Notes: a model not told the origin generated them from the letters alone. Positions 1 to 7,534 are shown, counted from the first letter of the stretch. The stretch is DNA of 9,098 bases from Candidatus Omnitrophota bacterium (GCA_016206815.1 JACQQT010000054.1:1-9098); one strand, 5' to 3'. Numbers and translations: made by a program.

Positions 1-228
1 ATGTTCAATCACGTGCGGAACGTCCAGGAGCTTTGTCGCCAACAACGCGGCAATGCCTGCAAATGCAAACGTGACGCGAAACTGCCAGTAAAAGAGCGTC
101 CCGCAGATAATCACGAGGAAAATAGCCGTTGAGATGACCTGAGGCCGCGTAAATCCGATGTGCGTCAGGAAAAGGAATGCTCCGATGATGATGGCGGCAA
201 AGATGATAGGGATTTTTAATTTTTGCAT
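1..228 (-). CDS. ArsB/NhaD/SLC13-type ion permease, N-terminal part (runs off left edge)
   Basis: Reading the minus strand from an ATG at 228 gives 76 codons with no stop, so only the N-terminus is present. It is very hydrophobic, with likely membrane helices at about residues 6-22, 31-46 and 52-70. The segment YWQFRVTFAFAGIAALLATK followed by LLDVPHVIEH resembles the first helices of the ion transporter superfamily that includes ArsB arsenite pumps, NhaD sodium/proton antiporters and SLC13 permeases. I recognise this pattern by eye; substrate cannot be told from 76 residues. An in-frame TAA lies upstream, and the ATG is the first good start after it. A GGAG lies about 15 bases before it, farther than usual. 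The gene is transcribed divergently from glgB. It acts in the inner membrane. The family call is moderately sure, the substrate unknown. Confidence 0.6.
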   Translation of the reverse strand, partial: MQKLKIPIIFAAIIIGAFLFLTHIGFTRPQVISTAIFLVIICGTLFYWQFRVTFAFAGIAALLATKLLDVPHVIEH

Positions 229-252
229 GATGTATCCGACTTGCTCCTGCGG

Positions 253-281
253 TTTTTACTTGATAATCAAGCGTCTGTCAA
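253..281 (-). promoter_or_regulatory. Probable sigma70-type promoter of the permease gene
   Basis: On the minus strand a perfect -35 TTGACA (plus-strand 276-281) is followed after exactly 17 bases by TAAAAA (plus-strand 253-258), a 4 of 6 match to TATAAT. It sits about 25 bases upstream of the permease ATG at 228. A perfect palindrome fills most of the spacer, so the promoter may be repressed or otherwise regulated. The assignment rests on consensus match only. Confidence 0.55.
259..271. promoter_or_regulatory. Perfect palindrome CTTGATAATCAAG, candidate operator
   Basis: Arms CTTGAT and ATCAAG flank a single central A. The site lies wholly within the 17-base spacer of the permease promoter and touches the -10 hexamer, where a bound dimeric repressor would block RNA polymerase. 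It shares half-sites with the Fnr box (TTGAT, then four bases, then ATCAA), but the spacer here is one base rather than four, so it is not a normal Fnr/Crp site. The cognate regulator is unknown. Confidence 0.4.
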
Positions 282-309
282 CGGATTTGTTGCGGCCTAG
301 TTTTCCGAA

Positions 310-339
310 TTGATTTTTACCCTCCTCAAGGGATACAAT
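310..339 (+). promoter_or_regulatory. Probable sigma70-type promoter of the glgB-led gene run
   Basis: TTGATT (310-315) and TACAAT (334-339, 5 of 6 match) are separated by 18 bases. This predicts a transcript start near 346 and a leader of about 40 bases before the glgB ATG at 387. The leader holds a tandem ATTCCTTA ATTCCTTA (348-363). It is the only clear promoter I see between here and 7534, which fits transcription of the six plus-strand genes as one unit, possibly with weaker internal promoters. Confidence 0.5.
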
Positions 340-386
340 TACCAAATATTCCTTAATTCCTTAAATTCTTGGTTTCGGGAAACTCC

Positions 387-2726
387 ATGGCGACAGCAAA
401 GAAAAGAAAATCTGCCAGGCAGAAGAAGTCTATCCCCAAAAGGCCGGCCGCGCCTTTGGTGGGCGCCAGTCGGTCAAGCGGCGGTCGGCCGCTCGGTCAT
501 CTGGCACCGATCCGACCGATCGGCGCGGATCGGGTGCACCGCATCGTTCATTTTCTGGAGGACAGACCTTTCGAAATTTTAGGCCCCCATTTTTTAAAAA
601 CCGAAAAACACCTCTCAATTAACGCCTTCCTGCCGCGTGCGCAGGAAGCCTGGCTGATTCCGACGGATGCGGAAGCGAACCTGAAAAAAATACCGATGCG
701 GCGCATTCATCCCAACGGATTTTTCCAGGCCATTTTTAAAGGGTCTCGGGTCTTTCGCTACACCCTTGGTTTCAAAGACGGATCCGGTTATGTTTCGGAA
801 GCAGAGGACCCCTACACCTTCAAGACGGAAATTACGGATTACGACCTTTATCTCATTAGCGAAGGCAATCATTTCAAGAGCTACGAAAAATTCGGCGCTC
901 ACTTGAAAACGTTTAACGAGATTTCAGGCGTTCATTTTGCCGTTTGGGCTCCGAATGCGAAGAGCGTAAGTGTGGTCGGCAATTTTAATCATTGGTATGC
1001 CGGCGCCCATCCGATGACGCGGATCGGAGACTCGGGGGTTTGGGGATTGTTTATTCCGGGACTTCAGGAAGGAGAGGTTTACAAATATGCGATCAAGTCT
1101 CATGCGGACGGTGAGGTCCGCATTAAGGCGGATCCCTACGCGTTTCGGGCCGAATTAAGGCCGCGCACGGCTTCGGTCGTGGCAAAATTGGATCGCTACG
1201 AGTGGCACGATTCGGATTGGCTCGCAAAGCGCGCAAAACATAATTCACTGGATGCGCCCATTTCGGTTTATGAAGTCCACCTCGGTTCCTGGAAACGCAC
1301 GGGACCTGACGGAGCGGGTTTCCTCAGTTATCGGGAACTGGCTCATGACCTGGTGAATTATGTTCAGTCGATGGGTTACACCCATATCGAGCTTCTCCCG
1401 GTGATGGAGCACCCTTTCGACCAATCCTGGGGCTACCAGGTGCTGGGTTATTATGCGCCCACAAGCCGTTTTGGGACGCCGGAGGATTTCATGTATTTCA
1501 TCGATGTGTGCCATCAGCATGACATCGGCGTCATTTTGGATTGGGTGCCGTCTCATTTTCCGAAGGACGGTCACGGGCTTGCCTATTTTGACGGAAAACA
1601 AATTTACGCCTACGAAGGCTGGAAAAAAGGCGAACACAAAGACTGGCAGACTTTCATTTTTGATTACGGACGAAATGAGGTCCGGAACTTTCTGATTTCA
1701 AATGCGCTTTTTTGGCTTGAGAAATACCATGTCGACGGCCTTCGGGTGGATGCCGTTGCCTCGATGCTGTATCTGGATTATTCGAGAAAAGAAGGGGAAT
1801 GGGATCCCAATCTGCACGGCGGGCGTGAAAATCTTGAAGCGATCAGCTTCCTCAAAAAATTTAACGAGGTGGTGCATTTGAACCACCCCGGCGTTCTCAC
1901 CATCGCGGAAGAATCGACGGCTTGGGGCGGCGTCTCCAGGCCGACTTATTTGGGCGGTTTGGGATTCAGCATGAAATGGAACATGGGATGGATGCACGAT
2001 ACGCTGGAATACGTTTCCAAAGATTCGGTTCACCGGAAATATCATCAGGACATGCTCACCTTTTCCATGTTGTACGCCTTTACGGAAAACTTTGTGCTTC
2101 CGCTTTCGCATGATGAAGTGGTGCACGGAAAACGATCTTTATTCGGGAAAATGCCGGGGGACGAATGGCAGCGGTTTGCCAACCTGAGGCTCTTCCTTGG
2201 GTTCATGTTTGCCCATCCGGGCAAGAAACTGTTGTTCATGGGAGGTGATTTTGCCCAAAGCCGCGAGTGGGATTCCGGCACTTCTTTGGATTGGCATTTC
2301 CTCGATTACGCACCGCATCGTCAAGTCCATCAGTTTGTGAAGGATTTGAACGCAGTCTACAAGAAATACAAAGCTTTTTATGAAGTGGATTTTGAATACC
2401 AGGGTTTTGAATGGATTGATTTTTCAGATGCGGGAGCGTCCCTCATCAGTTTCATCCGGTGGTCTCGGGATTACGAGGATCTTTTGCTGGTGACTTGCAA
2501 CATGACGCCGGTTCCCCGGATGAGTTACCGGCTGGGCGTGCCGCGCCCCGGATTTTATGAGGAGATTTTCAATAGCGACGCGCGCGAATACGGCGGAAGC
2601 GGAATCGGAAATCTGGGGGGCGTCCGAACGCAGGATATCTCATGGCAAAGCAGACCGTGTTCAATTCAAGTTCATTTCCCGCCGCTTGCGATCAATATCT
2701 ACCGCTGGAAGGCGAGCGCCCCGTGA
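387..2726 (+). CDS. glgB: 1,4-alpha-glucan (glycogen) branching enzyme, GH13
   Basis: This enzyme cuts an alpha-1,4 glucan chain and rejoins it by an alpha-1,6 bond to make glycogen branches in the cytoplasm. The 779-residue protein has a branching-enzyme N-terminal module (about 50-165), a CBM48 module (about 170-270, with WAPNAKSVSVVGNFNHW) and a GH13 barrel. The catalytic residues are visible: nucleophile D455 in GLRVDAVASM, acid/base E508 in TIAEEST and stabilising D576 in LPLSHDEVVHGK. Region I is DWVPSHFP at 385-392. The length is slightly above the roughly 730 residues of E. coli GlgB because of a basic, low-complexity tail of about 40 residues. The ATG at 387 is preferred; an in-frame TTG at 369 would add six residues, and neither has a strong ribosome site. 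The stop overlaps the GH57 start, implying translational coupling. Confidence 0.96.
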   Translation: MATAKKRKSARQKKSIPKRPAAPLVGASRSSGGRPLGHLAPIRPIGADRVHRIVHFLEDRPFEILGPHFLKTEKHLSINAFLPRAQEAWLIPTDAEANLKKIPMRRIHPNGFFQAIFKGSRVFRYTLGFKDGSGYVSEAEDPYTFKTEITDYDLYLISEGNHFKSYEKFGAHLKTFNEISGVHFAVWAPNAKSVSVVGNFNHWYAGAHPMTRIGDSGVWGLFIPGLQEGEVYKYAIKSHADGEVRIKADPYAFRAELRPRTASVVAKLDRYEWHDSDWLAKRAKHNSLDAPISVYEVHLGSWKRTGPDGAGFLSYRELAHDLVNYVQSMGYTHIELLPVMEHPFDQSWGYQVLGYYAPTSRFGTPEDFMYFIDVCHQHDIGVILDWVPSHFPKDGHGLAYFDGKQIYAYEGWKKGEHKDWQTFIFDYGRNEVRNFLISNALFWLEKYHVDGLRVDAVASMLYLDYSRKEGEWDPNLHGGRENLEAISFLKKFNEVVHLNHPGVLTIAEESTAWGGVSRPTYLGGLGFSMKWNMGWMHDTLEYVSKDSVHRKYHQDMLTFSMLYAFTENFVLPLSHDEVVHGKRSLFGKMPGDEWQRFANLRLFLGFMFAHPGKKLLFMGGDFAQSREWDSGTSLDWHFLDYAPHRQVHQFVKDLNAVYKKYKAFYEVDFEYQGFEWIDFSDAGASLISFIRWSRDYEDLLLVTCNMTPVPRMSYRLGVPRPGFYEEIFNSDAREYGGSGIGNLGGVRTQDISWQSRPCSIQVHFPPLAINIYRWKASAP

Positions 2727-4279
2727 AAGAAACTTGTCTTTGCGTCCACGGCCATTTTTACCAGCCGCCTCGGGAGAATCCCTGGACGGGTGAGGTTGAA
2801 AAACAGGAAAGTGCCGCGCCTTACCATGATTGGAATGAGCGGATTTACTGTGAATCCTACCAGCCGAATACAAAAGCAAAAATTCTCGACAAAGGCGGCA
2901 AGACGGTAAAAACGGTCAATAACTTCGAGCGAATCAGTTTTAATATCGGACCCACCCTCATGTCATGGCTTGAGGCAAAACATCCGGCGGCTTACCAGGA
3001 TATTTTAGAAGCCGACCGCGCGAGCCGTACGGAACACAAGGACCACGGAAATGCGCTGGCTCAGGTTTACAATCATATGATCATGCCGCTTGCCAACCGC
3101 CGTGACCAGGTGACCCAGGTCAAATGGGGAATCGAAGATTTTAAGCACCGATTTCAAAGAGAGCCGGAGGGCATGTGGCTTCCGGAGACCGCTTGCGATG
3201 AAGAAACGATCGAAGTGCTGGTGGAAGCAGGAATCAAGTTTACCATTTTAGCGCCGACGCAGGCAAAAGCAGTCCGCGCATTTCATCATCACGAGTGGCA
3301 TCACGTTGAATCCGGAAACGTCAATCCGAAAGTAGCGTATCGTTCTTTTTTGAGGAAAGACCCGAACCGATATCTGGATCTTTTTTTCTACGACGGATTG
3401 ATCGCAAAAGAAGTTGCGTTTGGCAGCCTTGCTTTCGAGGCCAAACACTTTGCGGATCAAATTGAACGTGCCAAAACCAAAGGATTGGCGCATCACCAGC
3501 TGATTCATGTGGCGACGGACGGTGAAACCTTCGGGCATCACAAAGCATACGGAGAGCGCGCGCTCGCCTATTTGTTGTATGTGGAAGCGCCCAAGCGCGG
3601 TTTGCGGATGGTCAATTACGGAGAATTTTTGGCGGAAAATCCTCCCGCTTTTTTGGTTCGTTTAAATGAAGGCGAAGACGGAGAGGGCACTTCCTGGAGC
3701 TGCAGCCACGGCGTCAAGCGTTGGAAAACACATTGCGGCTGCCACGGCGGAGGGCCGGAGGAGTGGACGCAGCATTGGCGGAAACCGCTTCGGGAGTCCC
3801 TGGATTGGCTGCGGGATGAGCTGGTTAAAATTTTCGAATTTTACGGAAACCAGGTGTTGAAAAACCCATGGGAAGCGCGCGATGATTACATCCAAATCAT
3901 GTTGAGTTCATCCGCTGAAACGAGATGGCTCTTTTTTGAACGGCATGCCGGCAAGCCGTTAACCGATCAGGAAGTTTTGCTGAGTCTCAAACTTTTGGAG
4001 ATAGAAAAGTACGCGATGCTGATGTACACGAGCTGCGGCTGGTTTTTTACGGACATTTCAGGGATCGAAACGGTCCAAATTTTGCAATACGCAGCGCGTG
4101 CGATCGAATTAGCCCGCGAAATCACCGGCAAGTCCCTGGAAGAAGCGTTCGTCAAGCGTTTGGCGGAAGCGAAGAGCAACGTTCGGAAATTGAAGGACGG
4201 CCGCGGCGTTTACGAGAAGCTGGTGAAGCCTTTTAACGTTGTCATTGCGAGCGAACGAAGTGAGCGAAGCAATCCCTGA
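2723..4279 (+). CDS. GH57 family glycoside hydrolase, short form ending in a repeat
   Basis: This is a probable cytoplasmic alpha-glucan-active retaining enzyme; its exact reaction (hydrolysis or transfer) is not shown by sequence. GH57 hallmarks are present in order: HGHFYQPP at 9-16, FNIGPTLMSW at 73-82, GMWLPE with likely nucleophile E155, and HVATDGETFGHH with likely acid/base D266. A cysteine/histidine-rich stretch (C327, H329, H337, C338, C340, H341) follows. The chosen GTG at 2723 overlaps the glgB TGA (GTGA) and has GGAAGG ten bases upstream. An ATG at 2642 would add 27 residues lying wholly inside glgB and before the conserved start. At 518 residues it is much shorter than the roughly 800-residue relatives that I recall carrying a C-terminal DUF3536 region. 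The last ten or so residues, IASERSERSNP, are encoded by a palindromic repeat. Confidence 0.88.
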   Translation: MKETCLCVHGHFYQPPRENPWTGEVEKQESAAPYHDWNERIYCESYQPNTKAKILDKGGKTVKTVNNFERISFNIGPTLMSWLEAKHPAAYQDILEADRASRTEHKDHGNALAQVYNHMIMPLANRRDQVTQVKWGIEDFKHRFQREPEGMWLPETACDEETIEVLVEAGIKFTILAPTQAKAVRAFHHHEWHHVESGNVNPKVAYRSFLRKDPNRYLDLFFYDGLIAKEVAFGSLAFEAKHFADQIERAKTKGLAHHQLIHVATDGETFGHHKAYGERALAYLLYVEAPKRGLRMVNYGEFLAENPPAFLVRLNEGEDGEGTSWSCSHGVKRWKTHCGCHGGGPEEWTQHWRKPLRESLDWLRDELVKIFEFYGNQVLKNPWEARDDYIQIMLSSSAETRWLFFERHAGKPLTDQEVLLSLKLLEIEKYAMLMYTSCGWFFTDISGIETVQILQYAARAIELAREITGKSLEEAFVKRLAEAKSNVRKLKDGRGVYEKLVKPFNVVIASERSERSNP

Positions 4280-4320
4280 GATTGCTTCGGCGTTGCTTCG
4301 AGACGCTGCCTCGCAATGAC
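4241..4320. repeat. 80-base imperfect palindromic repeat (GTCATTGCGA...TCGCAATGAC)
   Basis: The outer arms 4241-4250 and 4311-4320 are exact reverse complements. An inner 10-base stem, CGAAGCAATC (4265-4274) with GATTGCTTCG (4280-4289), closes on a five-base loop; the middle pairs only partly. Repeats starting GTCATTGCGAGCGAA are scattered in many bacterial genomes. This copy encodes the last residues and stop codon (TGA at 4277-4279, in the loop) of the GH57 gene and fills most of the 53-base gap before malQ. It has no T-run after the stem, so it is not a standard terminator, though it could protect or attenuate the transcript. Confidence 0.88.
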
Positions 4321-4332
4321 AATTTGGAAAAA

Positions 4333-6141
4333 ATGATGTATGAATCTTTCCTGACGTCCATTTCTCAAAAGCAATGGCAGCGGATCGGGCTTGCAAGACG
4401 CGCCGGTGTCGCCACCCCGCTTTTTTCGATTTACTCCGAGAACAGTATTGGGATCGGAGACCTCTGGGATTTGAGACTGCTTGCGGATTGGTGCAGGCGC
4501 GTTCGGATGAGCATGATCCAGCTTCTGCCTTTGAATGATGTCGGGTTTACGTTCAGGCCTTACGATGCGGATAGCGGGTTTGCCTTAGATCCGATGTATT
4601 TATCTTTAGAGCATCTAATAGAAGTTGATCTAAAGTCTTTCAAATCGCAAATCAATTCCTTAAGGCGCCGATTTCCGCCCGGCGGTGAGCGCGTCAATTA
4701 TGGAGTCAAAGCGGAAAAACTTGCCCTCCTTTTGAAAATTTTTAAAACAAGTACACAGAACAAATCAACCGCATTCGTCAAATACCGCAAAGCGAATGAT
4801 TTCTGGCTGCGTGATTATGCGCTTTTTAAAATCGTCAAGGAAAAAAACCAAGGAAAGGTTTGGGAAGAATGGCCGGCCGGGTTTAAAGCGAGGGAGGCGT
4901 GCGCCCTCCAAGATTTTGCGGAAGAGCACGCCGAAAGCATCCGATTTCACGAGTGGCTTCAGTGGCAGCTCCTCGAGCAGTTTTCCGAAGTCGTCCGATA
5001 TCTTCGAGATCGAAAGATTCTCTTGATGGGCGATTTGCCGTTTCTCACTTCCCGGGACAGTGCGGACGTGTGGTCTCACCAAGATTATTTCAAGCTGGAT
5101 TCATCCAGCGGCGCGCCGCCGGATGCCTATTTTTTCAACGGCCAGCGTTGGGGAATGCCGCCCTGCCGGTGGTCCAAAATGGAAGAAAATTCCTATGACC
5201 TTCTCTTGGAACGATTAAAATACGCCGAGCATTTTTATGATTTGATCCGAATTGATCATTCGGTTGGGTTTTTCCGTCTTTGGACTATTCCGACTTCGGA
5301 GCCGTTTGAAACCGGCGGGTTGAATGGCACATACGATCCTCCGGATGAACGGCTTTGGGAGGCGCAGGGAAGGAAATTATTGTCGCTCATGATCGAACAT
5401 ACCAAAATGCTGATTGTGGCGGAGGATTTGGGAACCATTCCGGAGTGTTCGTTCCGGACGCTGGCGGAATTTGCCATTCCGGGGATGGAGGTCGCGCGCT
5501 GGATGCGCGATCCTCAGGCACTCGACGGATTCAAGCCGCCCGTCAAGTATCGAGTGAATTCGGTCGCCCTCCTTTCCACGCACGACACCGCTTCTTTCAA
5601 TGCGTGGTGGGAATACGAAGCGGGAACCGTTTACGGGCCGCTGTTTAAACGCCTGTGTCAAGAAAAGGGAGTCGATTTCGAAGCGATGAAGCCCCAGCTT
5701 TTTGATTCGGGAAAGTCTTTTTACAACCGGCTCCGGTGGAAAGAAGAAATTTCGGATGCGGCTATCTTGAATCGTTGTTTGGGCAGACAGGATGCCGAGA
5801 TCCTCGAGATTTACGAGTCTTCCTATCGTGAAAAAGAGCGGTACTGGCAGTATCTGGGACTTTCCGGAACGTATCGGGAAAAAAGTTCGAAAATGCTCGT
5901 GGCCGCCGCTTTGAAAAAAATCAGCGAAGCTGCCTCGATTTTCAGCGTTCAGCTGTTGCAGGATTGGCTTGCGATCGGCGATTTATTTAAAGGTGATTCA
6001 TGGAATGTGCGCATCAATTTTCCGGCGGTCATGAATGAAAGCAACTGGTCTTTGGTCATGCCGCTCGCTTTAGAAGCAATGCAAAAGCTTCCCGTGAATC
6101 ACCAGATCCGGGCGATCCATCGACAAACAAACAGGCGTTAA
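4333..6141 (+). CDS. malQ: 4-alpha-glucanotransferase (amylomaltase), GH77
   Basis: It transfers alpha-1,4 glucan segments between maltodextrins, releasing glucose, in the cytoplasm. The 602-residue protein shows GH77 motifs: RPYDADSGFALDPMYLSL near 75-92, MGDLPFLTSRDSADVW at 232-247, FFNGQRWGMPP at 267-277, RIDH with likely nucleophile D308, IVAEDLG with likely acid/base E364, and LLSTHDTASF with likely third acid D418. The last motif differs from the TGTHDNDT seen in Thermus-type amylomaltase and looks closer to E. coli MalQ or plant DPE2 forms. The ATG pair at 4333 and 4336 follows GGAAAAA (4326-4332), which decides the start. An in-frame TTG at 4282 lies inside the upstream repeat and would add 17 repeat-derived residues, so it is rejected. 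The position behind glgB and GH57 places it in glycogen/maltodextrin turnover. Confidence 0.95.
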   Translation: MMYESFLTSISQKQWQRIGLARRAGVATPLFSIYSENSIGIGDLWDLRLLADWCRRVRMSMIQLLPLNDVGFTFRPYDADSGFALDPMYLSLEHLIEVDLKSFKSQINSLRRRFPPGGERVNYGVKAEKLALLLKIFKTSTQNKSTAFVKYRKANDFWLRDYALFKIVKEKNQGKVWEEWPAGFKAREACALQDFAEEHAESIRFHEWLQWQLLEQFSEVVRYLRDRKILLMGDLPFLTSRDSADVWSHQDYFKLDSSSGAPPDAYFFNGQRWGMPPCRWSKMEENSYDLLLERLKYAEHFYDLIRIDHSVGFFRLWTIPTSEPFETGGLNGTYDPPDERLWEAQGRKLLSLMIEHTKMLIVAEDLGTIPECSFRTLAEFAIPGMEVARWMRDPQALDGFKPPVKYRVNSVALLSTHDTASFNAWWEYEAGTVYGPLFKRLCQEKGVDFEAMKPQLFDSGKSFYNRLRWKEEISDAAILNRCLGRQDAEILEIYESSYREKERYWQYLGLSGTYREKSSKMLVAAALKKISEAASIFSVQLLQDWLAIGDLFKGDSWNVRINFPAVMNESNWSLVMPLALEAMQKLPVNHQIRAIHRQTNRR

Positions 6142-6184
6142 CTAAAAATTGAGGCGTCTATTCTCAATGGGGGAGGGGAAACTC

Positions 6185-6376
6185 ATGGAAACGAAGAAAA
6201 CAGCATTAAACGCGGCGGGCGTTGTGTTCTTTTTCGTCGCTTTATTGCATTTGGTCCGGGTTATTTTTCATCTTGAGATCGTGATCGAAAATTTTAGGGT
6301 CCCTTCGTGGTACAGCGGGGTCGGATTTTGCGTTGCTTTTTTATTGTCGATATGGATGTTTAAGTCAACGAGATAA
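6185..6376 (+). CDS. Small two-helix membrane protein, unknown function
   Basis: This is a 63-residue protein I do not recognise. It has a short lysine-bearing N-terminus (METKKT), a hydrophobic segment at about 8-33 rich in V, F, A and L, a short connecting stretch (ENFRVPSWYSG) and a second hydrophobic segment at about 42-60, ending in KSTR. Two inner-membrane helices are predicted by eye. The ATG at 6185 is chosen because GGGGGAGGGG (6169-6178) sits at ideal distance; in-frame starts at 6149 and 6167 lack a ribosome site. It lies 43 bases after malQ and 18 before the DJ-1 gene, so it is likely co-transcribed. The strong ribosome site and clean composition argue that it is real. Confidence 0.75.
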   Translation: METKKTALNAAGVVFFFVALLHLVRVIFHLEIVIENFRVPSWYSGVGFCVAFLLSIWMFKSTR

Positions 6377-6394
6377 GGTTGGAGGGAGGTCGTG

Positions 6395-6949
6395 ATGGGA
6401 AAGAAGGTGTTGATTATTTTGGCCGAGGGGTTTGAGGAAATTGAAGCGACGGCACCCATTGATGTGTTAAGAAGAGCGGAGATTGAGGTGACGATCGCCG
6501 GGCTTGGCAATAAAACGATTACCGGTGCGCACGGAATTAAGTTTCAGACGGATGTGACGTTGGATGCTTACCAGGGACTTCCGGATGCCGTGATTTTGCC
6601 GGGCGGTCTTCCGGGTGCTCAGAATCTTGCGGATTCCAAAAAAGTTGCGGAGATTATTAAAAATATGGATCGCGAGAAGAAATTGATCGGTGCGATTTGC
6701 GCGGCACCGCCCCTTGCGGTAGCGCCTACCGGAATTTTGGACGGGAAGAAAGCAACCTGTTATCCGGGTTTTGAGAAGGATTTTCCGGCGTCCGTTTCTT
6801 TTTCCGAAGCGCGCGTCGTGGTGGACGGAAATGTCATTACCAGCCGGGGGCCGGGTTCTGCTCTGGAATTTTCATTAGAACTTGTGAAGCAGTTGGCCGG
6901 AAAAGAAAAGGCAGAGGCTTTGCGACAGGGTTTGCTGGTCAAGGCGTAG
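6395..6949 (+). CDS. DJ-1/PfpI (YajL/ThiJ-like) family protein
   Basis: This 184-residue cytoplasmic protein belongs to the DJ-1 superfamily, with a length typical of YajL and human DJ-1. Conserved features are the N-terminal strand KKVLIILAEGFEEIEA with the key glutamate E17 (equivalent to human DJ-1 E18), the loop LPGGLPGAQNL at 68-78, the nucleophile elbow GAICAAP with reactive C102, and SRGPGSALEF near the C-terminus. Members are reported as glyoxalase III, protein repair/chaperone or oxidative-stress proteins; the sequence does not decide which. GGAGGGAGG (6381-6389) sits five bases before the ATG at 6395, favouring it over the adjacent GTG at 6392. Six bases separate its stop from the next start, so the pair is surely co-transcribed. 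A role against reactive sugar aldehydes would suit the glucan neighbours but is conjecture. Confidence 0.93.
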   Translation: MGKKVLIILAEGFEEIEATAPIDVLRRAEIEVTIAGLGNKTITGAHGIKFQTDVTLDAYQGLPDAVILPGGLPGAQNLADSKKVAEIIKNMDREKKLIGAICAAPPLAVAPTGILDGKKATCYPGFEKDFPASVSFSEARVVVDGNVITSRGPGSALEFSLELVKQLAGKEKAEALRQGLLVKA

Positions 6950-6955
6950 CGATCG

Positions 6956-7534
6956 ATGATCCATTTCGTGGTGGCGCTCACTGCCGAAGCCGGACCGTTG
7001 ATTGAGCATTACCGTTTAGAGCCCACTTTTCAGACGGGCCCTTTCAAAGTTTATGAAAACGAGACGAAACGTTTGGTGATTTCGGGAGTCGGTAAAGAGC
7101 GGTCGTCTAACGCAACGGCTTTCCTGCATGCATTCTCGGGTGCCGTTTCGAATCAGGTCTGGATCAATTTTGGGATCGCAGGCCACAGTTCCTACCCCAT
7201 TGGAACCGGGATTCTGGCCAGCCGGATTTCAGACCTCTCGAGCGGTTTAAGCGTTTGCCTTTCCGATTCGAATGACGGTGTTTGTCAGGCCGCGCCGGTT
7301 CTCACCGTTTCCCGTGCCGAAACCAAATATTCGGGCGATTGGGTGTATGAGATGGAAGCGTCCGGCTTTTACCATACCGCCTCACTTTTTTCGGATCGAA
7401 GTTTGATTCGGTGTTACAAAATCATCTCGGATAATCGGACAGAACCTGCCTCCCGTGTTTCCGAAGCTTTCGTCCGGTCTCTCGTCAAAAGGCATTTAAA
7501 AGCGCTCGATCGCCTAATGGGGACAGTCCCCTAA
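6956..7534 (+). CDS. Nucleoside phosphorylase / MTA-SAH-nucleosidase-like protein
   Basis: This 192-residue protein has the PNP/UDP phosphorylase superfamily layout: FVVALTAEAGPL with E11 at the start, GVG at 44-46, NFGIAGH at 71-77, YEMEASGFYHTA with M133-E134, and KIISDN with D159. These match the positions of E12, M173/E174 and D197 of E. coli MTA/SAH nucleosidase, so cleavage of a nucleoside N-glycosidic bond is likely; the base is unknown. It is shorter than E. coli MTAN (about 230 residues). The last residues (GTVP) and the stop come from a palindromic repeat, so the natural C-terminus may have been altered. It starts six bases after the DJ-1 stop, with AAGGCG (6941-6946) as a possible ribosome site. 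A hopanoid-associated or futalosine-type phosphorylase are alternatives, not supported by neighbours here. Confidence 0.78.
   Translation: MIHFVVALTAEAGPLIEHYRLEPTFQTGPFKVYENETKRLVISGVGKERSSNATAFLHAFSGAVSNQVWINFGIAGHSSYPIGTGILASRISDLSSGLSVCLSDSNDGVCQAAPVLTVSRAETKYSGDWVYEMEASGFYHTASLFSDRSLIRCYKIISDNRTEPASRVSEAFVRSLVKRHLKALDRLMGTVP

Noticed and set aside
259..271. CTTGATAATCAAG as a standard Fnr box
   Set aside because: The half-sites are separated by one base, whereas Fnr/Crp dimers need a four- to six-base gap between these half-sites.
2642..2722. Upstream ATG start for the GH57 gene, adding 27 residues inside glgB
   Set aside because: The added residues precede the conserved family start and lie wholly within glgB; the GTG at 2723 has a ribosome site and the common GTGA overlap.
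4241..4320. CRISPR array or insertion sequence at the GH57-malQ junction
   Set aside because: There is a single inverted repeat with no regular repeat-spacer units, no transposase and no visible target-site duplication.
4282..4332. Upstream TTG start for malQ, adding 17 residues
   Set aside because: Those residues are mostly encoded by the right arm of the palindromic repeat, and a ribosome site directly precedes the ATG pair at 4333/4336.
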